From Methylacidiphilales bacterium (GTDB taxonomy: Bacteria > Verrucomicrobiota > Verrucomicrobiia > Methylacidiphilales > UBA1321): 56,843 nt of DNA. Shown here piece after piece: positions 16,703-24,420 of the stretch. Both the position numbers and the translations under genes were made by a program. The notes under the pieces are model-generated. The model saw only the letters and a program-made list of their open reading frames with translations. It ran no database searches and was not told the origin of the DNA. The stretch's first letter is position 1, and each line of letters begins with the position of its first letter. The stretch is taken from positions 1-56,843 of the forward strand of contig JAJSLI010000015.1 of the NCBI GenBank assembly GCA_021272315.1. Direction: 5' to 3'.

Positions 16703-18931
16703 ATGTCCATGGACGATCTTCCCCCCAGCGCCGAGGTTTCCGCCGCGCCCACCCATGTTCCACCAGCACAAGGCCACGGTGAGGGCCATGGCGACGGCCA
16801 CGGCGGTCATGACGACCACGGTCACGAGCACCACGAACTCGGCTTCATCCGCACCTATCTTTTTTCGACCGACCACAAAACCATTGGCATCCAGTACCTC
16901 ATCGCCGGCCTCATTCTCCTCTTCTTCGGTTTCTGTCTCATGCTCCTGATGCGCTGGCAGCTCGCCTTCCCCGGACAGGCGCTCACCTGGGCCAACGCGC
17001 ATAATCACATCATGTATCAGGTCAAGGAGGTCTGCTATCATCTCGGGCTCTGCCGGATGCCCACGACCCCGCTGCCCGTTCCGCCCGATCCCAATGATCC
17101 GCCGCTGCTCCAGATCATTTTCGGCGATGCCCAGATGCCCGGCGGCATCATGACGCCCGATTTCTACAACACGCTGGGCGCCATGCACGGCACCATCATG
17201 GTCTTTTTCGGCATCGTGCCCGTCGCCTTCGCCGCTTTCGGTAATTTCGTCATGCCGCTTCAGATCGGCACCGTCGACATGGCCTTTCCCCGCCTCAACC
17301 TTGGCAGCATCGTCCTCTTCGCCATCAGCGCCATCCTCATGTTGGGGAGCTTTTTCGTACCGGGAGGCGCGGCGAAGTCGGGGTGGACCTCGTACACCCC
17401 CCTTGCGTCCATCTCTGACCAGCCGCAGATGGTCGTCCCCTATGTGCTGTCAATTTTCCATGTAATTCCTCTCTGGTTGACATTTATGCCTTCAGGCGCG
17501 GCTCCAGGTAATGGATTACACTTGCCCGGCCTGCAGGTCGCTGCTGATGGCTTGCATTTATTCCGTCTTCACGTGGCAAGCTGGCATGCAGGACATTCTT
17601 TCCAGTGGCCCATGTGGCTCACCGGCCAGTCGGTCTGGATCATCGCGATGGCTTTCAACATCACCTCCTCGCTTCTTTCCAGTGTCAATTTCATCACCAC
17701 CATCGTCCAACTTCGCGCCAAGGGTCTCAACTGGATGCGCCTGCCCTTCTTTGTCTGGACCCAGTTCATGACCGCCTTCCTGCTGCTGCTCGCCTTCCCG
17801 CCGCTCGAGGCCGCCGCCCTCATGCAGCTCATGGACCGCCTCGCCGGTTCCAGCCTTTTCAGCCCCACCGGCCTCGTCGTCAACGGCACGCCGCTGATCA
17901 ACGGCGGCGGCGGTTCCCCGCTCCTTTGGCAGCATCTTTTCTGGTTCCTCGGCCATCCCGAGGTCTACGTGCTCATTCTTCCCGGTCTCGGCATCATCGC
18001 CGAAGTCGTCGCCAACAACGCCCGCAAGCCGCTCTGGGGCTACAACCAGATGGTTTACGGCCTCTTCGCCCTCGGCTTTCTCTCCATGGTCGTCTGGGCC
18101 CACCACATGTACCTCACCGGCATGGGCACCGCGATCAGCGCCTACTTCCAGCTCGTCACCATCATCATCTCGGTGCCGACCATCCTCATCCTGAGTTCCC
18201 TGATCATCTCGCTTTGGGGCGGTTCGATCCGTTTCACGTCTCCCATGCTCTGGGCCACCGCCTTTCTGCCTTTGTTTGGCATCGGCGGCCTCACCGGCAT
18301 TCCGCTGGCCTTTAACGCGCCCGACACTTTCCTCCACGATTCCTACTACATCATCGCCCATTTCCATTACGTCATCGCGCCGGGCACCATTTTCGCCCTC
18401 TTCGCCGGTGTCCATTACTGGTATCCCAAGGCCACGGGCCGCATGATGAGCGAGTTTTGGAACAAGGTCCACTTCTGGCCCACCATGATCCTCATGAACT
18501 GCGTTTTCTTCCCCATGTTCCTGCAGGGCATGGCCGGGATGCATCGCCGCATGTACGATGGGGGTGCCACCTACGAAATACTCAACCAGAATGTGCTCCA
18601 CTGGAACGTCTTCATTTCCGAGGCGGCCTGGCTCATGGGTCTCGCGCAGATACCTTTCATCATCAACTTCTGTTTCAGTTGGAAATACGGGCGCAAAGTT
18701 TCCGATAACCCGTGGGAGGCCACCACCTTGGAGTGGAGCGCGCCGTCTCCGCCGCCTCATGGCAACTTCCTCAAGCCCATCGTCGTCTACCGCGGCCCCT
18801 ACGAGTACAGCGTCCCGGGCGACTCGACCGACTACACGCCGCAGGACCAGCCGCCCAGCCACGGGCCCATACCCATTTCGGGACCCTTCCCCGCCGAGGA
18901 GCGCGCCATCGGCATTCCCCATCTTCACTAA
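16703..18931 (+). CDS. coxA: Cytochrome c oxidase subunit I, aa3 type
   Basis: 742 residues, longer than the usual 530-600. All cofactor ligands are present: haem a His162 and His555, haem a3 His553, CuB His418, His467 and His468, the cross-linked Tyr422, and Glu420 of GHPEVYVLILPG. Terminal oxidase reducing O2 to water and pumping protons. Three expansions: a His-rich cytoplasmic N-terminus (about 25-44), a Pro-rich loop after helix I (about 97-150), and a 50-55 residue insert at about 245-300 with unusual codon use (see separate entry). A 203-bp gap upstream allows its own promoter; TTGCAC at 16654-16659 and TACTTA at 16677-16682 with 17 bp between are the best, weak, candidate. Confidence 0.95.
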   Translation: MSMDDLPPSAEVSAAPTHVPPAQGHGEGHGDGHGGHDDHGHEHHELGFIRTYLFSTDHKTIGIQYLIAGLILLFFGFCLMLLMRWQLAFPGQALTWANAHNHIMYQVKEVCYHLGLCRMPTTPLPVPPDPNDPPLLQIIFGDAQMPGGIMTPDFYNTLGAMHGTIMVFFGIVPVAFAAFGNFVMPLQIGTVDMAFPRLNLGSIVLFAISAILMLGSFFVPGGAAKSGWTSYTPLASISDQPQMVVPYVLSIFHVIPLWLTFMPSGAAPGNGLHLPGLQVAADGLHLFRLHVASWHAGHSFQWPMWLTGQSVWIIAMAFNITSSLLSSVNFITTIVQLRAKGLNWMRLPFFVWTQFMTAFLLLLAFPPLEAAALMQLMDRLAGSSLFSPTGLVVNGTPLINGGGGSPLLWQHLFWFLGHPEVYVLILPGLGIIAEVVANNARKPLWGYNQMVYGLFALGFLSMVVWAHHMYLTGMGTAISAYFQLVTIIISVPTILILSSLIISLWGGSIRFTSPMLWATAFLPLFGIGGLTGIPLAFNAPDTFLHDSYYIIAHFHYVIAPGTIFALFAGVHYWYPKATGRMMSEFWNKVHFWPTMILMNCVFFPMFLQGMAGMHRRMYDGGATYEILNQNVLHWNVFISEAAWLMGLAQIPFIINFCFSWKYGRKVSDNPWEATTLEWSAPSPPPHGNFLKPIVVYRGPYEYSVPGDSTDYTPQDQPPSHGPIPISGPFPAEERAIGIPHLH
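17435..17600 (+). other. Compositionally foreign in-frame insert within coxA
   Basis: CoxA residues about 245-300, between the helix ending GWTSYTPLASIS and the one beginning GQSVWIIAMAF, where family members normally have a loop of 15-20 residues. Counted GC for 17441-17600 is 50 % while flanking coxA is near 63 %. Codons TCA, GTA, TTA, ACA, CCT, GGA and AAT cluster here and are nearly absent from the rest of the gene, which uses C-ending codons. The frame stays open. The peptide is hydrophobic and His-rich and matches no motif I know. Confidence 0.6.
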
Positions 18932-18940
18932 GTCTCTTTC

Positions 18941-19804
18941 ATGGAAATCCCCTACACGTTCACCGCCCGCCCGGATACCGGCCTCTATAACGGCAAACTC
19001 GGTATCTGGCTCTTCCTGGCTTCCGAAGTCATGCTCTTCGGCGCTCTATTCACTTCCTACCTTTTCATGCGCCTTGGCGCCGATCCGGGCACTTGGCCAA
19101 CCCATATCCAGAGCATTCCCCTCGGCTTCACCAACACCTGCATTCTCCTCTTCTCGAGCATTACCATGGTTTACGCCTGGGTCGCGCTCAAGGAACGTAA
19201 GTTCAACCAGTTCCGCGTCTGGCTTGTCATCACCATTCTCTGCGGCTTCGTCTTCCTTTATATCAAAGGCACCGAATATTACTCCAAATACATCCACTAC
19301 GGCGTCCTTATCAAGGCCGAGGACTTCGACAAATACTCCGGCGAGTTTAAGAAGGCCGATGTCATGGTCAATGAAATCCCCACCCAGGGGGTGTTCGAGA
19401 TCCGCGGCCACTGGGAGAACAAGACCGACAAGAATGCCACCTACTACAGCATTATTCCCGACAAAAATTTCCATCCCATCGGCTACCAGCCTCCACCCGG
19501 CGAGACCGCCCCATCGGGCGACGAGGAGCAGACTTTCAAGATCGACAAAGCCGACGTCGAGCGTTTTGGCAACCTGCTGCCCAACTACGGCACCTACTAT
19601 GCCATCTACTTCACTGTCACCGGCCTTCACGCCATGCACATCATTGGCGGTTGCGTCGTCATGCTCTACTTCCTCATCCTCGGCTCCAAGCTCTACCGTC
19701 GCAATCCCGAGCAGTTCGCCAACCGGATCGAAGTCACCGGCATCTTCTGGCACTTTGTCGATCTGGTCTGGATCACCGTTTTCCCCATCCTCTACCTGAC
19801 CTGA
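18941..19804 (+). CDS. coxC: Cytochrome c oxidase subunit III
   Basis: 287 residues. N-terminal GIWLFLASEVMLFGALFTSYL, the Glu of IKGTEYYSKY, and the C-terminal YFTVTGLHAMHIIGG..IFWHFVDLVWITVFPILYL are diagnostic of subunit III. Only five helices are apparent, as in short bacterial forms. Between helices III and IV lies a charged loop of about 90 residues (about 122-212, with DKADVERFG) that is much longer than usual and probably periplasmic or cytoplasmic decoration. Starts 9 bp after coxA. Confidence 0.93.
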   Translation: MEIPYTFTARPDTGLYNGKLGIWLFLASEVMLFGALFTSYLFMRLGADPGTWPTHIQSIPLGFTNTCILLFSSITMVYAWVALKERKFNQFRVWLVITILCGFVFLYIKGTEYYSKYIHYGVLIKAEDFDKYSGEFKKADVMVNEIPTQGVFEIRGHWENKTDKNATYYSIIPDKNFHPIGYQPPPGETAPSGDEEQTFKIDKADVERFGNLLPNYGTYYAIYFTVTGLHAMHIIGGCVVMLYFLILGSKLYRRNPEQFANRIEVTGIFWHFVDLVWITVFPILYLT

Positions 19805-19847
19805 GCGCCCCTTTGTCATTTGCCCCAACCTCGCGTAAATTGATCCC

Positions 19848-20282
19848 ATGAGCACCGAACTTCAAGAGCACGCCGCCCCGGCTGCGCACGCTTTCGATTC
19901 CCCGGAGGAAGTAGCGCATGCGAAACACCACCGGACGGAAAACAATTGGGTTTTTGCCTTTTTCTTCATTCTCATCGTCTGTGCCGTCGTCAACTATGAG
20001 TTCTTTGGCACCGAGAATTTGTGGGTCATCCTTTTCCTCGCTGCCACCCGTGTCGCCTGGATCGCTTTTTTCTTCTCCCTGCTATTCCGCCAGTTCTCCT
20101 ACGTCATCAGAACCTTCGTTTTCGCCATCGTCTTTCTGCTGGGGATGATTTTCCTTTCCATGTTCGATTCGACCCTACCCACTTTTGGCAATCCCATCGA
20201 ACGGAGCGCCAATGCCGACCAGAGTCTTTTCCATCCGAAGCCGCTACCACCCGCCCAACCGACGCCGCCTGTCCGGCCCTGA
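19848..20282 (+). CDS. coxD: Cytochrome c oxidase subunit IV-like membrane protein
   Basis: 144 residues: a charged His-containing N-terminus, three helices (about 34-52, 56-78 and 83-102) and a Pro-rich C-terminal tail (PKPLPPAQPTPPVRP). Size, topology (FFFILIVCAVVNYEFF..., LFLAATRVAWIAFFFSLLF) and position after coxC match the prokaryotic subunit IV family; sequence similarity is weak by nature. It follows coxC by 43 bp and ends 4 bp before the next small gene. Alternative: an unrelated three-helix accessory protein of the oxidase. Confidence 0.7.
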   Translation: MSTELQEHAAPAAHAFDSPEEVAHAKHHRTENNWVFAFFFILIVCAVVNYEFFGTENLWVILFLAATRVAWIAFFFSLLFRQFSYVIRTFVFAIVFLLGMIFLSMFDSTLPTFGNPIERSANADQSLFHPKPLPPAQPTPPVRP

Positions 20283-20286
20283 TCCC

Positions 20287-20493
20287 ATGTCTCTCAAAAC
20301 CCTCCATCAGGTCATCATCTTTGCCGGGATCACCATCTCCCTTATCTTCGCTTTTTGGTGCTTCACCAGTCCCGACGCCGCCGGGAGCACCGGATATTTC
20401 ATCGCCGGCATCGCCTCCGTCTTCGCCGCCTTTGCGCTTGTCGGTTACGAATTTTATTTTCTCAAGAAAACCCGGCGCCTTATCATTCACTGA
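20287..20493 (+). CDS. Small two-helix membrane protein of the cox operon
   Basis: 68 residues from the ATG at 20287; an in-frame extension to 20185 overlaps coxD and is rejected. Two hydrophobic segments (about 7-24 and 31-56) separated by SPDAAGSTG, and a basic C-terminus KKTRRLIIH. No family recognised. Conserved spacing (4 bp after coxD, 9 bp before the next gene) implies a structural or assembly role in the aa3 oxidase. Confidence 0.6.
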   Translation: MSLKTLHQVIIFAGITISLIFAFWCFTSPDAAGSTGYFIAGIASVFAAFALVGYEFYFLKKTRRLIIH

Positions 20494-20502
20494 TTCCTCC
20501 GC

Positions 20503-20790
20503 ATGAAAACACGCCTCACCGCCCTGATTGCGTTCGTCACGCTCTTTGTCCTCAATTCCGGCGTCTCCGCGCTTGCCTGCCCATTTTGCGGGGGCGATAC
20601 CACCGGCAGTAAAATGGGCCAGGCCGCCGGGTGGGGCATCTTTGCCATGGTCATCATCATGTTTACCATGCTTGGCACCCTCATCGGCTTCGGTTTCTAC
20701 CTCAACTACCGCGCCAAGCATCCGCTGCCCGACTATCAGGAACTCCTGAAAGAAGACGAAGTCCATCCCGAATCGGACACCACCTCTTGA
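20503..20790 (+). CDS. Small CxxC membrane protein of the cox operon
   Basis: 95 residues. An N-terminal export signal (5-24) is followed directly by ACPFCGGDTTGSKMGQAAGWG with Cys26 and Cys29, one membrane helix (about 45-67) and an acidic tail. The two cysteines would lie on the periplasmic face, suiting redox or copper handling during CuA or CuB assembly, but this is inference. Ends 1 bp before coxB. Small proteins with C-P-x-C just after the signal and a single helix are frequent beside cox genes in related phyla. Confidence 0.65.
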   Translation: MKTRLTALIAFVTLFVLNSGVSALACPFCGGDTTGSKMGQAAGWGIFAMVIIMFTMLGTLIGFGFYLNYRAKHPLPDYQELLKEDEVHPESDTTS

Positions 20791-20791
20791 T

Positions 20792-21580
20792 ATGACCTTC
20801 GCCCTTCTCATCGAGGCCCTCGGGATTGCGCCCAACGCGTCGCAGCACGGTTATACCATCGATTCCATGCTCGAGATGTTGCATTGGTTCATGCTCATTC
20901 TCTTCGTTGGCTGGGGCTCTTTCTTTGCCTATACCCTCTGGCGCTTCCATCACAAGAAGAGCCCCAAGGCCAACTATGTCGGCGCCACCAGTCATCTGCC
21001 CACCAAACTTGAAGGCGGCGTTCTCGTTCTTGAAGTTATCCTCCTCATGGCTTTTGCCGCGCCGATCTGGGCCAGCCGGGTCGCCAGTTGGCCCAGCGGG
21101 CCCGACGTCATTCATGTGCGCGCCGTCGGCGAGCAGTTCCTTTGGAATTTCCAGTACTCCGGTGCCGACGGCAAGTTTGGCCGCCTCGATATCCACCTCA
21201 TCAGCCCTTCCAACTCCCTTGGTATCGATCGCACCGACCCCGACGCTTTCGACGATGTTGTCACGCGCGGTGAAATGCACGTTCCGATCGACCATCCCAT
21301 TGTTGTTGACGTCATGTCCAAGGACGTCATCCACGACTTCTGCATTCCCAACATGCGGGTCGCCCAGGATGCCATTCCCGGTTCCTCCATTCCAACATGG
21401 TTTGTCCCGGTCAAGGCCGGCACCTACGAAATCGTCTGCGCCCAGCTCTGCGGCAACGGTCACTCCTCGATGAAGGCCACTCTCGTCGTCGAAAGCGAAT
21501 CGGCCTACCGCAAGTGGTTCGACCAGATGGCCAAGCTTAGCGGCGCCAAGGTCATCGACGGCCAGCCCGTCACGCCCTAG
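20792..21580 (+). CDS. coxB: Cytochrome c oxidase subunit II
   Basis: 262 residues. Two helices (about 29-50 and 74-95) and a C-terminal CuA cupredoxin domain with His181 (SKDVIHDFCIPNMRV), Cys216, Cys220, His224 and Met227 (CAQLCGNGHSSM). Position 218 is Gln rather than the usual Glu; only its backbone carbonyl binds copper, so CuA should form. The aromatic patch QFLWNFQYSG for electron entry is present. There is no fused cytochrome c, so this is aa3, not caa3. It is the last gene of the operon, after coxA-coxC-coxD, whereas coxB normally comes first. Confidence 0.95.
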   Translation: MTFALLIEALGIAPNASQHGYTIDSMLEMLHWFMLILFVGWGSFFAYTLWRFHHKKSPKANYVGATSHLPTKLEGGVLVLEVILLMAFAAPIWASRVASWPSGPDVIHVRAVGEQFLWNFQYSGADGKFGRLDIHLISPSNSLGIDRTDPDAFDDVVTRGEMHVPIDHPIVVDVMSKDVIHDFCIPNMRVAQDAIPGSSIPTWFVPVKAGTYEIVCAQLCGNGHSSMKATLVVESESAYRKWFDQMAKLSGAKVIDGQPVTP

Positions 21581-21597
21581 AGTATTTTAATCTCTTG

Positions 21598-22066
21598 GGT
21601 CTAATTCCCCGAAGCTTGCTTCGGCTTTTGTTGGTAGCCGCCGCACGCCGGGCGGCGGTGTTTGCGTGGTGGCCGTCACTCTGCTGTACGACGAACCGCC
21701 GCCGAGCCGGCGGCGGCTACTAGGAATGCCCCGGAGCTTGCTCCGGGGTTCTTTACTGCATCGTGCATACCCTTTGGGTAGCCCTGACAACTCGTTGTCC
21801 GGGTGGCCCCGCCTTGGCGGGGCCACAAGAAGCAGCCCATGAAGTGGACCCGCCATCGGTTGCTTCTTGTGCCTCAACCGAAGTTTCGGTCTTGGCCAAC
21901 GGCCCGGAGGGCCGCCCGAAAATAGCCCGGCACTTTAGTGCCGGGTAGGGGTGTCATTTTGGGAAAGTCCCGGAGGGACGACAGAAACTCGCCCCAGTGG
22001 TCGCGCCACCCTCAGGCCGTTCTGTCGTCCCTGCGGGACTCCTCTCGAAGAGCGCCGCGATCTCAA
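21598..22066. repeat. Mosaic of palindromic intergenic repeats, block 1
   Basis: The 498-bp gap between coxB and the ABC permease holds no credible gene; it is a chain of hairpins. Seen in order: CCGAAGCTTGCTTCGG, CCGCCGCAC/GGGCGGCGG, CCGCCGCCGAGCCGGCGGCGG, CCCCGGAGCTTGCTCCGGGG, GGCCCCGCCTTGGCGGGGCC, CGGCCCGGAGGGCCG, CCCGGCACTTTAGTGCCGGG, and a large stem pairing AGTCCCGGAGGGACGACAGA (from 21966) with TCTGTCGTCCCTGCGGGACT (to 22041). The last three recur at 39477-39680. The pattern matches REP-like arrays with no transposase nearby. Confidence 0.8.
21729..21754 (+). terminator. Rho-independent-type terminator candidate after coxB
   Basis: Perfect 9-bp stem CCCCGGAGC / GCTCCGGGG with a TT loop, followed by TTCTTT. 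It is about 150 bp after the coxB stop and could end the cox operon, but it also belongs to the palindromic repeat mosaic, so the role is uncertain. Confidence 0.4.
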
Positions 22067-22078
22067 TGTCCACAGAAC

Positions 22079-22915
22079 CTAAGACGACGCGCTGCCGTAA
22101 CGCCTCAGCCCGGCCTGAAAGACCAGCGTGCTCACCGTCAGCAGCAGGCCGGTCGCCAGCGACATCTCGGCCAGGTCGCGCAGGTTTAAGCCGTAGAGGA
22201 GCGTCCGTGCCGGAACGTTCGCGATCAGAAGCAGTGGGACGATCCAGGTGAACGCGAACAGGACGAAGCCGAAGAATGCTTCGCGCGGCAGTCGTGCGAT
22301 CTGGAACAGGCTGTAATAGGCGTTGATGAAGCCCGACGCCCGCGTCATCCAGAACCCGAGCGACATGACCATGAGCATAAGCGAATAATGAATCAGCACG
22401 CCGAGTGCAACCAGCGCCGGAAAGAGGAACAACCCTGCCACGCTCAACCGCAGGCCGAGGTGCGCAAAGGCGACCAGGCAGACAATCATGCCCATCAGCG
22501 CGTTCACCACCGAGCCAGGTTCGAAATTGCGCGTGCTGACCAGGAACTGTGTCGGGGCCGGCTGCGCGAGAAAGAAATCGAGCCGCCCGGTGCGGATCAG
22601 TTCCGGCAGTTTGGTCAGGTTGATCATCAGGAAAGTCTGGAAGGTTTGCTGAACAAGTTGGTTGGTGCCCACCAGAAGCACCATCTCCCACTTGCTCCAA
22701 CCCGCCACCGTTTTGACCTGAAGGTAGAGAAACTGAATGAAACTGAGCAGCACGGCGAACCAGCACAGTTCGACGACGATCCAGAGGATGAAGTTCGACT
22801 TGAACATCATCTCCCGCACGGTCGAGTAACGAATCTGGGCCAGCCAGATGCGGGCGTAACGGGCCAGGGAATGCATGACCTTATAGTTTGAGAGCTTGTG
22901 CAGCCTGTCAATCAC
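22079..22915 (-). CDS. ABC-2 family transporter permease, orphan
   Basis: 278 residues, six predicted helices. Resembles the ABC-2 permease family related to daunorubicin/DUF990 exporters: an amphipathic start (ARIWLAQIRYSTVREMMFKSNFILWIVVELCW), the region GRLDFFLAQPAPTQFLVSTRNFEPGSVVNALMG that is typical of this family, and LPREAFFGFVLFAFTWIVPLLLIANVPARTLLYG. Such permeases normally act as pairs with an ATPase encoded next door; none is present between the repeat block and the divergent PPK2 gene, so the partners must lie elsewhere. Substrate unknown. Confidence 0.82.
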   Translation of the reverse strand: MIDRLHKLSNYKVMHSLARYARIWLAQIRYSTVREMMFKSNFILWIVVELCWFAVLLSFIQFLYLQVKTVAGWSKWEMVLLVGTNQLVQQTFQTFLMINLTKLPELIRTGRLDFFLAQPAPTQFLVSTRNFEPGSVVNALMGMIVCLVAFAHLGLRLSVAGLFLFPALVALGVLIHYSLMLMVMSLGFWMTRASGFINAYYSLFQIARLPREAFFGFVLFAFTWIVPLLLIANVPARTLLYGLNLRDLAEMSLATGLLLTVSTLVFQAGLRRYGSASS

Positions 22916-23054
22916 GCCCTAGGATAAAGGGCGTTCCGATGAATTTTCCCATGTTGCCGGAAAACGGGCATCTGCCTCTGCAGGAGCCGTGGTACGATTT
23001 GGCCCTGGTTGTGGTGGCGGTGGTCTGCGAACCGGTCCGGAAACCTGCTAAAGT

Positions 23055-23942
23055 ATGAAACTCAACCGTAAAAAAATCGCCGGCTTTGCCCATCGCTACC
23101 GTGCGGACAAGGGTTCCGAATTCCAACTCAAGGATATTGATCCCGGCGACACGCCCGGTTTGAAATCCGACGAGCAGGCCCAGGAACTTCTGGCCGCGGG
23201 GATCAAGATCATGGCCCAGTTGCAGGAAAAACTCTACGCCCAGGAACGGTGGTCGCTTCTTCTCATTTTCCAAGCGATGGATGCCGCGGGGAAAGATGGC
23301 ACCATCAAGCACGTCATGTCGGGCGTTAATCCGCAGGGTTGTGAGGTCACTTCCTTCAAAACGCCCTCCCCGCTCGATCTCCGGCATGATTTCCTCTGGC
23401 GCTCCGGCCTTGCGCTTCCGGAACGGGGCAAAATCGGCATCTTCAACCGCAGCTATTACGAGGAAGTCCTTGTTATCCGTGTGCACAGGGAATTTCTCAA
23501 GGCGCAGAAAATTCCCGAGGCGCTCATCACCAAGCACATTTGGAAGGAACGCTTCGAAGACATTAATGCCTACGAGCGTCATCTTGCGCGCAACGGTGTC
23601 ATCATCCGCAAATTTTTCCTGCATATCTCCAAATCGGAACAAAAGCGCCGCTTCCTCGCCCGGGTCGACGAACCGGCCAAGAATTGGAAATTTTCCGCCG
23701 CCGATCTCAAGGAGCGCGCCTACTGGGACGAGTACATGGAAGCCTACGAGGAGATGATCCGTCACACCTCCACCGACGAGGCTCCTTGGTACGTCGTTCC
23801 GGCCAATGACAAACGGTTTGCGCGGCTTGTCGTCGCTGCGGCAATCATTGAGACGCTCGACTCGCTCAATCTTGAATTCCCTAAGGTTACCTCCGAACAA
23901 CGGCATCTCCTGGACGAAGCGCGCCAGATTTTGAAGAGCTAG
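23055..23942 (+). CDS. Polyphosphate kinase 2 family (polyphosphate:nucleotide phosphotransferase)
   Basis: 295 residues, single PPK2 domain. Walker A QAMDAAGKDGTIKHVMSG (73-90) and the lid/Walker B region GIFNRSYYEEVLVIRVH (128-144) are clear, as is the ending W.VVPANDKRFARL..AAAIIETL. These enzymes move phosphate between polyphosphate and nucleotides (AMP, ADP or GDP). The GVNPQGCEVTSFKTPSPLD segment and length are those of the one-domain class that includes AMP- and ADP-phosphorylating types; the exact substrate cannot be read here. Cytoplasmic. Alone in its transcription unit, divergent from the ABC permease. Confidence 0.93.
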   Translation: MKLNRKKIAGFAHRYRADKGSEFQLKDIDPGDTPGLKSDEQAQELLAAGIKIMAQLQEKLYAQERWSLLLIFQAMDAAGKDGTIKHVMSGVNPQGCEVTSFKTPSPLDLRHDFLWRSGLALPERGKIGIFNRSYYEEVLVIRVHREFLKAQKIPEALITKHIWKERFEDINAYERHLARNGVIIRKFFLHISKSEQKRRFLARVDEPAKNWKFSAADLKERAYWDEYMEAYEEMIRHTSTDEAPWYVVPANDKRFARLVVAAAIIETLDSLNLEFPKVTSEQRHLLDEARQILKS

Positions 23943-24041
23943 CTGCGATCAGACATCCGGTCTGAAGAATCAATTATCAAAGAAAAGTTTGAAACAGCCG
24001 TGCCAAGCCGGCGTCATAAAAAAATAACGAGATAATACCTC

Positions 24042-24290
24042 ATGAAAAACCTCCTGCTCATCGTTGCCCTGCTGACCACAATCGGCCTGTCCAATCAGGC
24101 CAATGCCGGCGTCAATGTTAGCGTCGGTATCGGCGTTGGCGGCTATCCCTACTACTCACCCTACTATGGCCCGCCCGGAGCCTACTACGGTCCCTACGGC
24201 CCGCTCGTCTACATCGGCCCCGGCTATTACCCTTGGTACCACGGCTACTGGCATGGCGGTTATTGTTATCGCAGAGGTTACCATCGTTAA
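24042..24290 (+). CDS. Small exported Gly/Tyr/Pro-rich protein
   Basis: 82 residues. A signal peptide (MKNLLLIVALLTTIGLSNQANA, cleavage after ANA) precedes a mature part of about 60 residues dominated by Gly, Tyr and Pro (GGYPYYSPYYGPPGAYYGPY) ending in His/Tyr/Arg. Such compositionally biased exported proteins are common and mostly of unknown function; surface or matrix association is a guess. No enzyme motif. Stands alone between PPK2 and a small convergent ORF. Confidence 0.65.
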   Translation: MKNLLLIVALLTTIGLSNQANAGVNVSVGIGVGGYPYYSPYYGPPGAYYGPYGPLVYIGPGYYPWYHGYWHGGYCYRRGYHR

Positions 24291-24373
24291 TCGGTGAATC
24301 TCCCCGCAGAAGAGAACCGGTCATGACCGCGAATTTCAGATGCTCTTTTTAAAAGTGGCGACGACTCCCTTGC

Positions 24374-24402
24374 ACGTCTCTTGGCAGAAAGCCAAGAGAC
24401 GT
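24374..24402. terminator. Perfect 12-bp hairpin between convergent genes
   Basis: ACGTCTCTTGGC-AGAAA-GCCAAGAGACGT, a perfect 12-bp stem and 5-base loop, 83 bp after the Gly/Tyr-rich gene and 18 bp after the small - strand ORF. No U tract follows directly on either strand (TTTTTAAAAG begins about 22 bp away on the - side), so it may be a bidirectional transcription end or an mRNA-stabilising hairpin. Confidence 0.45.
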
Positions 24403-24420
24403 CGCGTCCACTCCTCGCGT

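Noticed and set aside
20792..21580. caa3-type oxidase
   Set aside because: CoxB ends after the CuA domain with no fused cytochrome c.
21587..21877. 96-codon - strand ORF in the palindrome mosaic
   Set aside because: Its product is a translation of hairpin repeats.
21598..22066. CRISPR array
   Set aside because: Repeats are palindromic, differ from one another in sequence and length and are not evenly spaced; no cas genes.
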